Part shown: positions 47,684 through 61,460 of the stretch, piece by piece
Layout of the letters: each line of letters begins with the position of its first letter
Numbering within the stretch: position 1 is the first letter of the stretch
Assembly (NCBI RefSeq): GCF_051014445.1
Contig: NC_135137.1
Span: 19,097,501 to 19,161,500 of the forward strand
Direction: 5' to 3'
From: Colletes latitarsis
Taxonomy: Eukaryota; Arthropoda; Insecta; Hymenoptera; Colletidae
DNA: 64,000 nucleotides
Made by a program: the position numbers and the translations under genes
The notes under the pieces: model-generated
What the model was told of the DNA's origin: nothing
Database searches by the model: none
What the model saw: the letters and a program-made list of their open reading frames with translations, nothing else

Positions 47684-49045
47684 ACGTAGTAATGTGGTAC
47701 AACACTGAAGCAGTCAATTAAACCTGGTTTCGATCAATATTTTAGAGGATAACACCGGTTAGGTCTGGGTTAGGTCTGGGATATGACCGCATCTGGCTCA
47801 TGATTTGGCCTTCTTCGCATACTTGTTGGCCTGATCCTGGGTTTTTTTCGTGTTTGAATCACGTAGTAATGTGGTACCACATTGAAGCAGTCAATTAAAC
47901 CTGGTTTCGATCAATATTTTAGAGGATAACACCGGTTAGGTCTGGGTTATGGCTGGGTTATGCCCGCATCTGGCTCATGATTTGGCATTCTTCGCATAGT
48001 TGTTGGCCAGATGCTGGGTTTTTTTCGTGTTTGAATCACGTAGTGATGTGGTAACGTACTGAAGCTGTCAATTCAACCTGGTTTCGATCAATGTTTTAGA
48101 GGATAACACCGGTTAGGTCTGGGATTCGTCTGGGTTATGCCCGCATCAGGCTCATGATTTGGCCTTCTTCGCATACTTGTTGGCCAGATCCTGGGTTTTT
48201 TTCGTGTTTGAATCACGTAGTAATGTGGTACCACACAGAAACAGTCCATTAAACCTGGATTCGATCAATATTTTAGAGGATAACACCGGTTAGGTCTGGG
48301 TTAGGTCTGGGTTATGCCCGCATCTGGCTCATGATTTGGCCTTCTTCGCATACTTGTTGGCCAGATCCTGGGTTTTTTTCGTGTTTGAATCACGTAGTAA
48401 TGTGGTAACACACTGAAGCAGTCAATTAAACCTGGTTTCGATCAATATTTTAGAGGGTAACACCGGTTAGGTCTGGGATATGCGCGCATCTGGCTTATAC
48501 TTTCGCCTTTTTCGCAAACTTGTTGGCCAGATCCTGGGTTTTTTTCGTGTTTGAATCACGTAGTAATGTGGTACAACACGGAAGCAGTCAATTAAACCTG
48601 GTTTCGATCAATATTTTAGAGGATAACACCGGTTAGGTCTGGGTTATCGCTGGGTTATGCCCGCATCAGGCTCATGATTTGGCCTTCTTCGCATACTTGT
48701 TGGCCAGATCCTGGGTTTTTTTCGTGTTTGAATCACGTAGTAATGTGGTACCACATTGAAGCAGTCAATTAAACCTGGTTTCGATCAATATTTTAGAGGA
48801 TAACACCGGTTAGGTCTGGGTTAGGTCTGGGTTATGCCCGCATCTGGCTCATGATTTTGCCTTCTTCGCATACTTGTTGGCCAGATCCTGGGTTTTTTTC
48901 GTGTTTGAATCACGTAGAAATGTGGTAACACACTGAAGCAGTCAATTAAACCTGGTTTCGATCAATATTTTAAAGGATAACACCGGTTAGGTCTGGGTTA
49001 GGTCTGGGATATGCGCGCATCTGGCTTATACTTTCGCCTTTTTCG
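47684..49045 (+). repeat. 1.36-kb block right of element B
   Basis: Copy of 38885-40246. Part of it appears a third time around 49440-50230, at a distance of about 1759 bp. Confidence 0.83.
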
Positions 49046-52000
49046 CAAACTTGTTGGCCAGATCCTGGGTTTTTTTCGTGTTTTAATCACGTAGTAATGT
49101 GGTACAACACTGAAGCAGTCAATTAAACCTGGTTTCGATCAATATTTTAGAGGATAATACCGGTTAGGTCTGGGTTAGGTCTGGGATATGCGCGCATCTG
49201 GCTTATACTTTCGCGTTTTTCGCAAACTTGTTGGCCAGATCCTGGGTTTTTTTCGTTTTTGAATCACGTAGTAATGTGGTACAACACTGAAGCAGTCAAT
49301 TAAACCTGGTTTCGATCAATATTTTAGAGGATAACACCGGTTAGGTCTGGGTTAGGTCTGGGATATGACCGCATCTGGCTCATGATTTGGCCTTCTTCGC
49401 ATACTTGTTGGCCAGATCCTGGGTTTTTTTCGTGTTTGAATCACGTAGTAATGTGGTACAACACTGAAGCAGTCAATTAAACCTGGTTTCGATCAATATT
49501 TTAGAGGATAACACCGGTTAGGTCTGGGTTAGGTCTGGGATATGACCGCATCTGGCTCATGATTTGGCCTTCTTCGCATACTTGTTGGCCAGATCCTGGG
49601 TTTTTTTCGTGTTTGAATCACGTAGTAATGTGGTACCACATTGAAGCAGTCAATTAAACCTGGTTTCGATCAATATTTTAGAGGATAACACCGGTTAGGT
49701 CTGGGTTATGGCTGGGTTATGCCCGCATCTGGCTCATGATTTGGCATTCTTCGCATACTTGTTGGCCAGATCCTGGGTTTTTTTCGTGTTTGAATCACGT
49801 AGTGATGTGGTAACGTACTGAAGCTGTCAATTCAACCTGGTTCCGATCAATGTTTTAGAGGATAACACCGGTTAGGTCTGGGTTTCGTCTGGGTTATGCC
49901 CGCATCAGGCTCATGATTTGGCCTTCTTCGCATACTTGTTGGCCAGATCCTGGGTTTTTTTCGTGTTTGAATCACGTAGTAATGTGGTACCACACAGAAA
50001 CAGTCCATTAAACCTGGATTCGATCAATATTTTAGAGGATAACACCGGTTAGGTCTGGGTTAGGTCTGGGTTATGCCCGCATCTGGCTCATGATTTGGCC
50101 TTCTTCGCATACTTGTTGGCCAGATCCTGGGTTTTTTTCGTGTTTGAATCACGTAGTAATGTGGTAACACACTGAAGCAGTCAATTAAACCTGGTTTCGA
50201 TCAATATTTTAGAGGGTAACACCGGTTAGATCTGGGATATGCGCGCATCTGGATTATACTTTCGCCTTTTTCGCAAACTTGTTGGCCAGATCCTGGGTTT
50301 TTTTCGTGTTTGAATCACGTAGTAATGTGGTACCACATTGAAGCAGTCAATTAAACCTGGTTTCGATCAATATTTTAGAGGACAACACCGGTTAGGTCTG
50401 GGTTTCGTCTGGGTTATGCCCGCATCTGGCTCATGATTTTGCCTTCTCCGCATTCTTGTTAGCCAGATCCTGGGTTTTTTTCGTGTCTGAAACACGTAGT
50501 AGTGTGGTAACACACTGAAGCAGTCAATTAATCCTGGTTTCGATCAATATTTTAGAGGAGAGCACCGGTTAGGTCTGGGTTAGGTCTGGGATATGCGCCC
50601 ATCTGGCTTATACTTTCGCCTTTTTCGCAAACTTCTTGGCCAGATCCTGGGTTTTTTTCGTGTTTGAGTCACGTAATAATGTGGTAACACAGTGAAGCAG
50701 TCAATTAAACCTGGTTTCGATCAATATTTTAGAGGATAACACCGGTTAGGTCTGGGATAGGTCTGGGATATGCGCGCATCTGGCTTATACTCTCGCCTTT
50801 TTCGCAAACTTGTTGGCTAGATCCTGGGTTTTTTTCGGGATTGAATCTCGTAGTAATGTGGTACCACACAGAAACAGTCCATCAAACCTGGTTTCGGACA
50901 GTATTTTAGAGGACAACACCGGTTAGGTCTGGGTTTCGTCTGGGTTATGCCCGCATCTGGCTCATGATTTTGCATCCTTCGCATGCTTGTTGGCCAGATT
51001 TTGGGTTTTTTTCGTGTTTGAATCACGTAGTAATGTGGTAACACACTGAAGCAGTCAATTAAACCTGGTTTCGATCAATATTTTAGAGGATAACACCGGT
51101 TAGGTCTGGGATAGGTCTGGGATATGCGCGCATCTGGCTTATACTTTCGCCTTTTTCGAAAACTTGTTGGCCAGATCCTGGGTTTCTTTCGTGTTTGAAT
51201 CACGTAGTAATGTGGTACAACACTGAAGCAGTCAATTAAACCTGGTTTCGATCAATATTTTAGAGGGTAACACCGGTTAGGTCTGGGATATGCGCGCATC
51301 TGGCTTACACATTCGCCTTTTTCGCATACTTGTTGGCCAGATCCTGGGTTTTTTTCGTGTTTGAATCACGTAGTAATGTGGTAACACACTGAAGCAGTCA
51401 ATTAAACCTGGTTTCGATTAATATTTTAGAGGATAACACCGGTTAGGTCTGGGTTAGGTCAGGGTTATGCCCGCACCTGGCTAATGATTTTGCCGTCATC
51501 GCATACTTGTTGGCCAGATCCTGGGGTTTTTTCGTGTTTGAATCACGTAGTAATGCGGTAACACACTGAAGCAGTCAATTAACCCTGGTTTCGACCAATA
51601 TTTTAGAGGATAACACCGGTTAGGCCAGCGTTAGGTCTGGGATATGCGCCCTCTGGCTTATACTTTCGCCTTTTTCGCAAACTTGTTGGCTAGATCCTGG
51701 GTTTTTTCGTCTTTGAATCACGTAGTAATGTGGTAACACACTGAAGCAGTTAATTAAACCTGGTTTCGATCAATATTTTAGAGGATAACACCGGTTAGGT
51801 CTGGGTTAGGTCTGGGTTAGGTCTGGGTTATGCCCGCATCTGGCTTATACTTTCGCCTTCTTCGCAAACTTGTCGGCTACATCCTGGGTTTTTTTTTTGG
51901 GTTTGAATCTCGTAGTAATGTGGTACCACACAGAAACAGTCCATTAAACCTGGTTTCGGACAGGATTTTAGAGGATAACTCCGGAAAAGTCTGGGTTTCG

Positions 52001-55000
52001 TCTGGGTTATGCCCGCATCTGGCTCATGATTTTGCCTTCTTCGCAAATTTGTTGGCCAGATCCTGGGTTTTTTTCTCGTTTGAATCACGTATTAATGTGG
52101 TAACACACTGCAGCAGTCAATTAAACCTGGATTCGATCAATATTTTCGAGGATAACACCGGTTAGGTCTGGGTTAGGTCTGGGTTAGGTCTGGGTTATGC
52201 CCGCATCTGGCTAATGATTTTGCCTTCTTCGCATACTTCTTGACCAGATCCTGGGTTTTTTTCGTGTTTGAATCACGTAGTAATGTGGTAACACACTGAA
52301 GCAGTCAATTAAACCTGGCTTCGACCAATATTTTAGAGGATAAACCCGGTTAGGTCTGGGTTAGGTCTGGGATATGCGCGCATCTGGCTTATACTTTCGC
52401 CTTTTTCGCAAACTTGTTGGCCAGATCCTGGGTTTTTTTCGTGTTTGAATCACGTAGTAATGTGGTAACACACTGAAGCAGTCAATTAAACCTGGTTTCG
52501 ATCAATATTTTAGAGGGTAACACCGGTTAGGTCTGGGATATGCGCGCATCTGGCTTATACTTTCGCCTTTTTCGAAAACTTGCTGGCCAGACCCTGGGTT
52601 TCTTTCGTGTTTGAATCACGTAGTAATGTGGTACAACACTGAAGCAGTCAATTAAACCTGGTTTCGATCAATATCTTAGAGGGTAACACCGGTTAGGTCT
52701 GGGATATGCGCGCATCTGGCTTATACTTTCGCCTTTTTCGCAAACTTGTTGGCCAGATCCTGGGTTTTTTTCGTGTTTGAATCACGTAGTAATGTGGTAC
52801 AACACTGAAGCTGTCAATTCAACCTGGTTTCGATGAATGTTTTAGAGGATAACACCGGTTAGGTCTGGGTTTCGTCTGGGTTATGCCCGCATCAGGCTCA
52901 TGATTTGGCCTTCTTCGCATACTTGTTGGCCAGATCCTGGGTTTTTTTCGTGTTTGAATCACGTAGTAATGTGGTACCACACAGAAACAGTCCATTAAAC
53001 CTGGATTCGATCAATATTTTAGAGGATAACACCGGTTAGGTCTGGGTTAGGTCTGGGTTATGCCCGCATCTGGCTCATGATTTGGCCTTCTTCGCATACT
53101 TGTTGGCCAGATCCTGGGTATTTTTCGTGTTTGAATCACGTAGTAATGTGGTAACACACTGAAGCAGTCAATTAAACCTGGTTTCGATCAATATTTTAGA
53201 GGATATCACCGGTTAGGTCTGGGATATGCGCGCATCTGGCTTATACTTTCGCCCTTTTCGCAAACTTGTTGGCCAGATCCTGGGTTTTTTTCGTGTTTGA
53301 ATCACGTAGTAATGTGGTACAACACTGAAGCAGTCAATTAAACCTGGTTTCGGACAGTATTTTAGAGGACAACACCGGTTAGGTCTGGGTTATGCCCGCA
53401 TCTGGCTCATGATTTTGCCTTCTCCGCATTCTTGTTAGCCAGATCCTGGGTTTTTTTCGTGTCTGAAACACGTAGTAATGTGGTAACACACTGAAGCAGT
53501 CAATTAATCCTGGTTTCGATCAATATTTTAGAGGAGAGCACCGGTTAGGTCTGGGTTAGGTCTGGGATATGCGCCCATCTGGCTTATACTTTCGCCTTTT
53601 TCGCAAACTTCTTGGCCAGATCCTGGGTTTTTTTCGTGTTTGAATCACGTAATAATGTGGTAACACAGTGAAGCAGTCAATTAAACCTGGTTTCGATCAA
53701 TATTTTAGAGGATAACACCGGTTAGGTCTGGGTTAGGTCTGGGATATGCGCGCATCTGGCTTATACTTTCGCCTTTTTCGCAAACTTGTTGGCCAGATTC
53801 TGAGTTTTTTTCGTGTTTGAATCACGTTGTAATGTGGTAACACACTGAAGCAGTCAATTAAACCTGGTTTCGATCAATATTTCAGAGGATAACACCGGTT
53901 AGGTCTGGGTTAGGTCGGGGTTATGCCCGCACCTGGCTCATGATTTGGCTTTCTTCGTAAATTTGTTGGCTAGATCCGGGGTTTTTTTCGGGTTTGAATC
54001 ACGTAGTAATGTGGTACCACACAGAAACAGTCCATTAAACCTGGTTTCGGACAGTATTTTAGAGGATAACAACGGTTAGGTCTGGGTTTCGTCTGGGTTA
54101 CGCCCGCATCAGGCTCATGATTTTGCCTTCTTCGCATACTTGTTGGCCAGATTCTGAGTTTTTTTCGTGTTTGAATCACGTAGTAATGTGGTAACACATT
54201 GAAGCAGTCAATTAAACCTGGTTTCGATCAATGTTTTAGAGGATAACACCGGTTAGGTCTGGGTTAGGTCTGGGTTATGCCCGCACCTGGCTTATACCTT
54301 CGCCTTTTTCGCAAACTTGTTGGCCAGATCCTGGGTTTTTTTCGTGTGTGAATCACATAGTAATGTGGCAACACACTGAAGCAGTCAATTAAACCTGGAT
54401 TCGATCAATATTTTAGAGGATAACACCGGTTAGGTCTGGGTTAGGTCTGGGTTATGCCAGCATCTGGCTTATACTTTCGCCATTTTCGCAAACTTGTTGG
54501 CTAGATCCTGGGTTTTTTTCGGGTTTGAATCTCGTAGTAATGTGGTACCACACAGAAACAGTCCATCAAACCTGGTTTCGGACAGTATTTTAGAGGACAA
54601 CACCGGTTAGGTCTGGGTTTCGTCTGGGTTATGCCCGCATCTGGCTCATGATTTTGCCTTCTCCGCATTCTTGTTGGCCAGATCCTGGGTTTTTTTCGTG
54701 TCTGAAACACGTAGTAATGTGGTAACACACTGAAGCAGTCAATTAATCCTGGTTTCGATCAATATTTTAGAGGATAACACCGGTTTGGTCTGGGATAGGT
54801 CTGGGATATGCGCGCATCTGGCTTATACTCTCGCCTTTTTCGCAAACTTGTTGGCTAGATCCTGGGTTTTTTTCGGGTTTGAATCTCGTAGTAATGTGGT
54901 ACCACACAGAAACAGTCCATCAAACCTGGTTTCGGACAGTATTTTAGAGGACAACACCGGTTAGGTCTGGGTTTCGTCTGGGTAATGCCCGCATCTGGCT

Positions 55001-55040
55001 CATGATTTTGCATCCTTCGCATGCTTGTTGGCCAGATTTT

Positions 55041-58000
55041 GGGTTTTTTTCGTGTTTGAATCACGTAGTAATGTGGTAACACACTGAAGCAGTCAATTAA
55101 ACCTGGTTTCGATCAATATTTTAGAGGATAACACCGGTTAGGTCTGGGATAGGTCTGGGATATGCGCGCATCTGGCTTATACTTTCGCCTCTTTCGAAAG
55201 CTTGTTGGCCAGATCCTGGGTTTCTTTCGTGTTTGAATCACGTAGTAATGTGGTACAACACTGAAGCAGTCAATTAAACCTGGTTTCGATCAATACTTTA
55301 GAGGGTAACACCGGTTAGGTCTGGGATATGCGCGCATCTGGCTTACACATTCGCCTTTTTCGCATACTTGTTGGCCAGATCCTGGGTTTTTTTCGTGTTT
55401 GAATCACGTAGTAATGTGGTAACACACTGAAGCAGTCAATTAAACCTGGTTTCGATCAATATTTTAGAGGATAACACCGGTTAGGTCAGGGTTAGGTCTG
55501 AGATATGCGCGCATCTGGCTTATATTTTCGCCTTTTTCGCAAACTTGTTGGCTAGATCCTGGGTTTTTTTCGGGTTTGAATCTCGTAGTAGTGTGGTACC
55601 ACACAGAAACAGTCCATCAAACCTGGTTTCGGACAGTATTTTAGAGGACAACACCGGTTAGGTCTGGGTTTCGTCTGGGTTATGCCCGCATCTGGCTCAT
55701 GATTTTGCCTTCTCCGCATTCTTGTTGGCCAGATCCTGGGTTTTTTTCGTGTTTGAATCACGTAGTAATGTGGTACCACATTGAAGCAGTCAATTAAACC
55801 TGGTTTCGATCAATATTTTAGAGGATAACACCGGTTAGGTCTGGGTTATGGCTGGGTTATGCCCGCATCTGGCTCATGATTTGGCATTCTTCGCATACTT
55901 GTTGGCCAGATCCTGGGTTTTTTTCGTGTTTGAATCACGTAGTGATGTGGTAACGTACTGAAGCTGTCAATTCAACCTGGTTTCGATGAATGTTTTAGAG
56001 GATAACACCGGTTAGGTCTGGGTTTCGTCTGGGTTATGCCCGCATCAGGCTCATGATTTGGCCTTCTTCGCATACTTGTTGGCCAGATCCTGGGTTTTTT
56101 TCGTGTTTGAATCACGTAGTAATGTGGTACCACACAGAAACAGTCCATTAAACCTGGTTACGGACAGTATTTTAGGGGATAACACCGGTTAGGTCTGGGT
56201 TTCGTCTGGGTTATGCCCGCAACAGGGTCATGATTTTGCCTTCTTCGCATACTTGTTGGCCAGATCCCGGGTTTTTTTCGTGTTTGAATCACGTAGTAAT
56301 GTGGTAACACACTGAAGCAGTCAATTAAACCTGGTTTCGATCAATATTTTAGAGGATAACACCGGTTAGGTCTGGGTTAGTTCTGGGATATGCGCCCATC
56401 TGGCTTATACTTTCGCCTTTTTCGCAAACTTGTTGGCCAGATCCTGGGTTTTTTTCGTGTTTGAATCACGTAGTAATGTGGTACCACATTGAAGCAGTCA
56501 ATTAAACCTGGTTTCGATCAATATTTTAGAGGTTAACACCGGTTAGGTCTGGGTTAGGTCTGGGTTATGCCAGCATCTGGCTCATGATTTGGCCTTCTTC
56601 GCATACTTGTTGGCCAGATCCTGGGTTTTTTTCGTGTTTGAATCACGTTGTAATGTGGTACAACACTGAAGCTGTCAATTAAAACTGGTTTCGATCAATA
56701 TTTTAGAGGATTACACCGGTTAGGTCTGGGTTAGGTCTGGGATATGCGCGCATCTGACTTATACTTTCGCCCTTTTCGCAAACTTGTTGGCTAGATCCTG
56801 GGTTTTTTTCGTGTTTGAATCACGTAGTAATGTGGTACCACATTGAAGCAGTCAATTAAACCTGGTTTCGATCAATATTTTAGAGGATAACACCGGTTAG
56901 GTCTGGGATATACGCGCATCTGTCTTATACTTTCGTCTTTTCCGCAAACTTGTTGGCCAGATCCTGGGTTTTTTTCGTGTTTTAATCACGTAGTAATGTG
57001 GTACAACACTGAAGCAGTCAATTAAACCTGGTTTCGATCAATATTTTAGAGGATAACACCGGTTAGGTCTGGGTTAGGTCTGGGATATGCGCGCATCTGG
57101 CTTATACTTTCGCCTTTTTCGCAAACTTGTTGGCCAGATCCTGGGTTTTTTTCGTGTTTGAATCACGTAGTAATGTGGTACAACACTGAAGCAGTCAATT
57201 AAACCTGGTTTCGATCAATATTTTAGAGGATAACACCGGTTAGGTCTGGGTTAGGTCTGGGATATCACCGCATCTGGCTCATGATTTGGCCTTCTTCGCA
57301 TACTTGTTGGCCAGATCCTGGGTTTTTTTCGTGTTTGAATCACATAGTAATGTGGCAACACACTGAAGCAGTCAATTAAACCTGGATTCGATCAATATTT
57401 TAGAGGATAACACCGGTTAGGTCTGGGTTAGGTCTGGGTTATGCCCGCATCTGGCTTATACTTTCGCCTTTTTCGCAAACTTGTTGGCCAGATCCTGGGT
57501 TTTCTTCGTGTTTGAATCACGTAGTAATGTGGTAACACACTGAAGCAGTCAATTAAACCTGGTTTCGATCAATATTTTAGAGGATAACACCGGTTAGGTC
57601 TGGGATATACGCGCATCTGTCTTATACTTTCGTCTTTTCCGCAAACTTGTTGGCTAGATCCTGGGTTTTTTTCGGGTTTGAATCTCGTAGTGATGTGGTA
57701 CCACACAGAAACAGTCCATTAAACCTGGTTTCGGACAGTATTTTAGAGGATAACACCGGTTAGGTCTGGGTTTCGTCTGGGTTATGCCCGCATCAGGCTC
57801 ATGATTTTGCCTTCTTCGCATACTTGTTGGCCAGATTCTGAGTTTTTTTCGTGTTTGAATCACGTAGTAATGTGGTAACACACTGAAGCAGTCAATTAAA
57901 CCTGGTTTCGATCAATATTTCAGAGGATAACACCGGTTAGGTCTGGGTTAGGTCTGGGATATGCGCGCATCTGGCTTATACTTTCGCCTTTTTCGCAAAC

Positions 58001-58370
58001 TTGTTGGCCAGATCCTGGGTTTTTTTCGTGTTTTAATCACGTAGCAATCTGGTACAACACTGAAGCAGTCAACTAAACCTGGTTTCGATCAATATTTTAG
58101 AGGATAACACCGGTTAGGTCTGGGTTAGGTCTGGGATATCACCGCATCTGGCTCATGATTTGGCCTTCTTCGCATACTTGTTGGCCAGATCCTGGGTTTT
58201 TTTCGTGTTTGAATCACATAGTAATGTGGCAACACACTGAAGCAGTCAATTAAACCTGGTTTCGATCAATACTTTAGAGGATAACACCGGTTAGGTCTGG
58301 GTTTCGTCTGGGTTATGCCCGCAACAGGGTCATGATTTTGCTTTCTTCGCATACTTGTTGGCCAGATCCT
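55041..58370 (+). repeat. 3.33-kb satellite block, tandem copy 1
   Basis: Followed directly by a parallel copy. Shared rare markers are CTCTTTCGAAAGCTTG, GGCTTATATTTTCGCC and TTTTAATCACGTAGCAATC. The distance is 3330 bp for the first half and 3341 bp for the second, an 11-bp difference equal to one telomere-like unit. Confidence 0.87.
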
Positions 58371-61300
58371 GGGTTTTTTTCGTGTTTGAATCACGTAGTA
58401 ATGTGGTAACACACTGAAGCAGTCAATTAAACCTGGTTTCGATCAATATTTTAGAGGATAACACCGGTTAGGTCTGGGATAGGTCTGGGATATGCGCGCA
58501 TCTGGCTTATACTTTCGCCTCTTTCGAAAGCTTGTTGGCCAGATCCTGGGTTTCTTTCGTGTTTGAATCACGTAGTAATGTGGTACAACACTGAAGCAGT
58601 CAATTAAACCTGGTTTCGATCAATATTTTAGAGGGTAACACCGGTTAGATCTGGGATATGCGCGCATCTGGCTTACACGTTCGCCTTTTTCGCATACTTG
58701 TTGGCCAGATCCTGGGTTTTTTTCGTGTTTGAATCACGTAGTAATGTGGTAACACACTGAAGCAGTCAATTAAACCTGGTTTCGATCAATATTTTAGAGG
58801 ATAACACCGGTTAGGTCAGGGTTAGGTCTGAGATATGCGCGCATCTGGCTTATATTTTCGCCTTTTTCGCAAACTTGTTGGCTAGATCCTGGGTTTTTTT
58901 CGGGTTTGAATCTCATAGTAATGTGGTACCACACAGAAACAGTCCATCAAACCTGGTTTCGGACAGTATTTTAGAGGACAACACCGGTTAGGTCTGGGTT
59001 TCGTCTGGGTTATGCCCGCATCTGGCTCATGATTTTGCCTTCTCCGCATTCTTGTTGGCCAGATCCTGGGTTTTTTTCGTGTTTGAATCACGTAGTAATG
59101 TGGTACCACATTGAAGCAGTCAATTAAACCTGGTTTCGATCAATATTTTAGAGGATAACACCGGTTAGGTCTGGGTTATGGCTGGGTTATGCCCGCATCT
59201 GGCTCATGATTTGGCATTCTTCGCATACTTGTTGGCCAGATCCTGGGTTTTTTTCGTGTTTGAATCTCGTAGTGATGTGGTAACGTACTGAAGCTGTCAA
59301 TTCAACCTGGTTTCGATGAATGTTTTAGAGGATAACACCGGTTAGGTCTGGGTTTCGTCTGGGTTATGCCCGCATCAGGCTCATGATTTGGCCTTCTTCG
59401 CATACTTGTTGGCCAGATCCCGGGTTTTTTTCGTGTTTGAATCACGTAGTAATGTGGTACCACACAGAAACAGTCCATTAAACCTGGTTACGGACAGTAT
59501 TTTAGGGGATAACACCGGTTAGGTCTGGGTTTCGTCTGGGTTATGCCCACAACAGGGTCATGATTTTGCCTTCTTCGCATACTTGTTGGCCAGATCCCGG
59601 GTTTTTTTCGTGTTTGAATCACGTAGTAATGTGGTAACACACTGAAGCAGTCAATTAAACCTGGTTTCGATCAATATTTTAGAGGATAACACCGGTTAGG
59701 TCTGGGTTAGTTCTGGGATATGCGCCCATCTGGCTTATACTTTCGCCTTTTTCGCAAACTTGTTGGCCAGATCCGGGGTTCTTTTCGTGTTTGAATCACG
59801 TAGTAATGTGGTACCACATTGAAGCAGTCAATTAAACCTGGTTTCGATCAATATTTTAGAGGTTAACACCGGTTAGGTCTGGGTTAGGTCTGGGTTATGC
59901 CAGCATCTGGCTCATGATTTGGCCTTCTTCGCATACTTGTTGGCCAGATCCTGGGTTTTTTTCGTGTTTGAATCACGTTGTAATGTGGTACAACACTGAA
60001 GCTGTCAATTAAAACTGGTTTCGATCAATATTTTAGAGGATTACACCGGTTAGGTCTGGGTTAGGTCTGGGATATGCGCGCATCTGACTTATACTTTCGC
60101 CCTTTTCGCAAACTTGTTGGCTAGATCCTGGGTTTTTTTCGTGTTTGAATCACGTAGTAATGTGGTACCACATTGAATCAGTCAACTAAACCTGGTTTCG
60201 ATCAATATTTTAGAGGATTACACCGGTTAGGTCTGGGTTAGGTCTGGGATATGCGCGCATCTGGCTTATACTTTCGCCTTTTTCGCAAACTTGTTGGCCA
60301 GATCCTGGGTTTTTTTCGTGTTTTAATCACGTAGTAATGTGGTACAACACTGAAGCAGTCAATTAAACCTGGTTTCGATCAATATTTTAGAGGATAACAC
60401 CGGTTAGGTCTGGGTTAGGTCTGGGATATGCGCGCATCTGGCTTATACTTTCGCCTTTTTCGCAAACTTGTTGGCCAGATCCTGGGTTTTTTTCGTGTTT
60501 GAATCACGTTGTAATGTGGTAACACACTGAAGCAGTCAATTAAACCTGGTTTCGATCAATATTTTAGAGGATAACACCGGTTAGGTCTGGGTTAGGTCTG
60601 GGATATCACCGCATCTGGCTCATGATTTGGCCTTCTTCGCATACTTGTTGGCCAGATCCTGGGTTTTTTTCGTGTTTGAATCACATAGTAATGTGGCAAC
60701 ACACTGAAGCAGTCAATTAAACCTGGATTCGATCAATATTTTAGAGGATAACACCGGTTAGGTCTGGGTTAGGTCTGGGTTATGCCTGCATCTGGCTTAT
60801 ACTTTCGCCTTTTTCGCAAACTTGTTGGCCAGATCCTGGGTTTTCTTCGTGTTTGAATCACGTAGTAATGTGGTAACACACTGAAGCAGTCAATTAAACC
60901 TGGTTTCGATCAATATTTTAGAGGATAACACCGGTTAGGTCTGGGATATACGCGCATCTGTCTTATACTTTCGTCTTTTCCGCAAACTTGTTGGCTAGAT
61001 CCTGGGTTTTTTTCGGGTTTGAATCTCGTAGTGATGTGGTACCACACAGAAACAGTCCATTAAACCTGGTTTCGGACAGTATTTTAGAGGATAACACCGG
61101 TTAGGTCTGGGTTTCGTCTGGGTTATGCCCGCATCAGGCTCATGATTTTGCCTTCTTCGTATACTTGTTGGCCAGATTCTGAGTTTTTTTCGTGTTTGAA
61201 TCACGTAGTAATGTGGTAACACACTGAAGCAGTCAATTAAACCTGGTTTCGATCAATATTTCAGAGGATAACACCGGTTAGGTCTGGGTTAGGTCTGGGA

Positions 61301-61460
61301 TATGCGCGCATCTGGCTTATACTTTCGCCTTTTTCGCAAACTTGTTGGCCAGATCCTGGGTTTTTTTCGTGTTTTAATCACGTAGCAATCTGGTACAACA
61401 CTGAAGCAGTCAATTAAACCTGGTTTCGATCAATATTTTAGAGGATAACACCGGTTAGGT
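58371..61460 (+). repeat. 3.33-kb satellite block, copy 2
   Basis: Copy of 55041-58370, ending earlier. Near 60235 a monomer has two 11-mers where copy 1 has one (about 56899), and several bases nearby differ too, so local gene conversion is likely. Confidence 0.85.
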
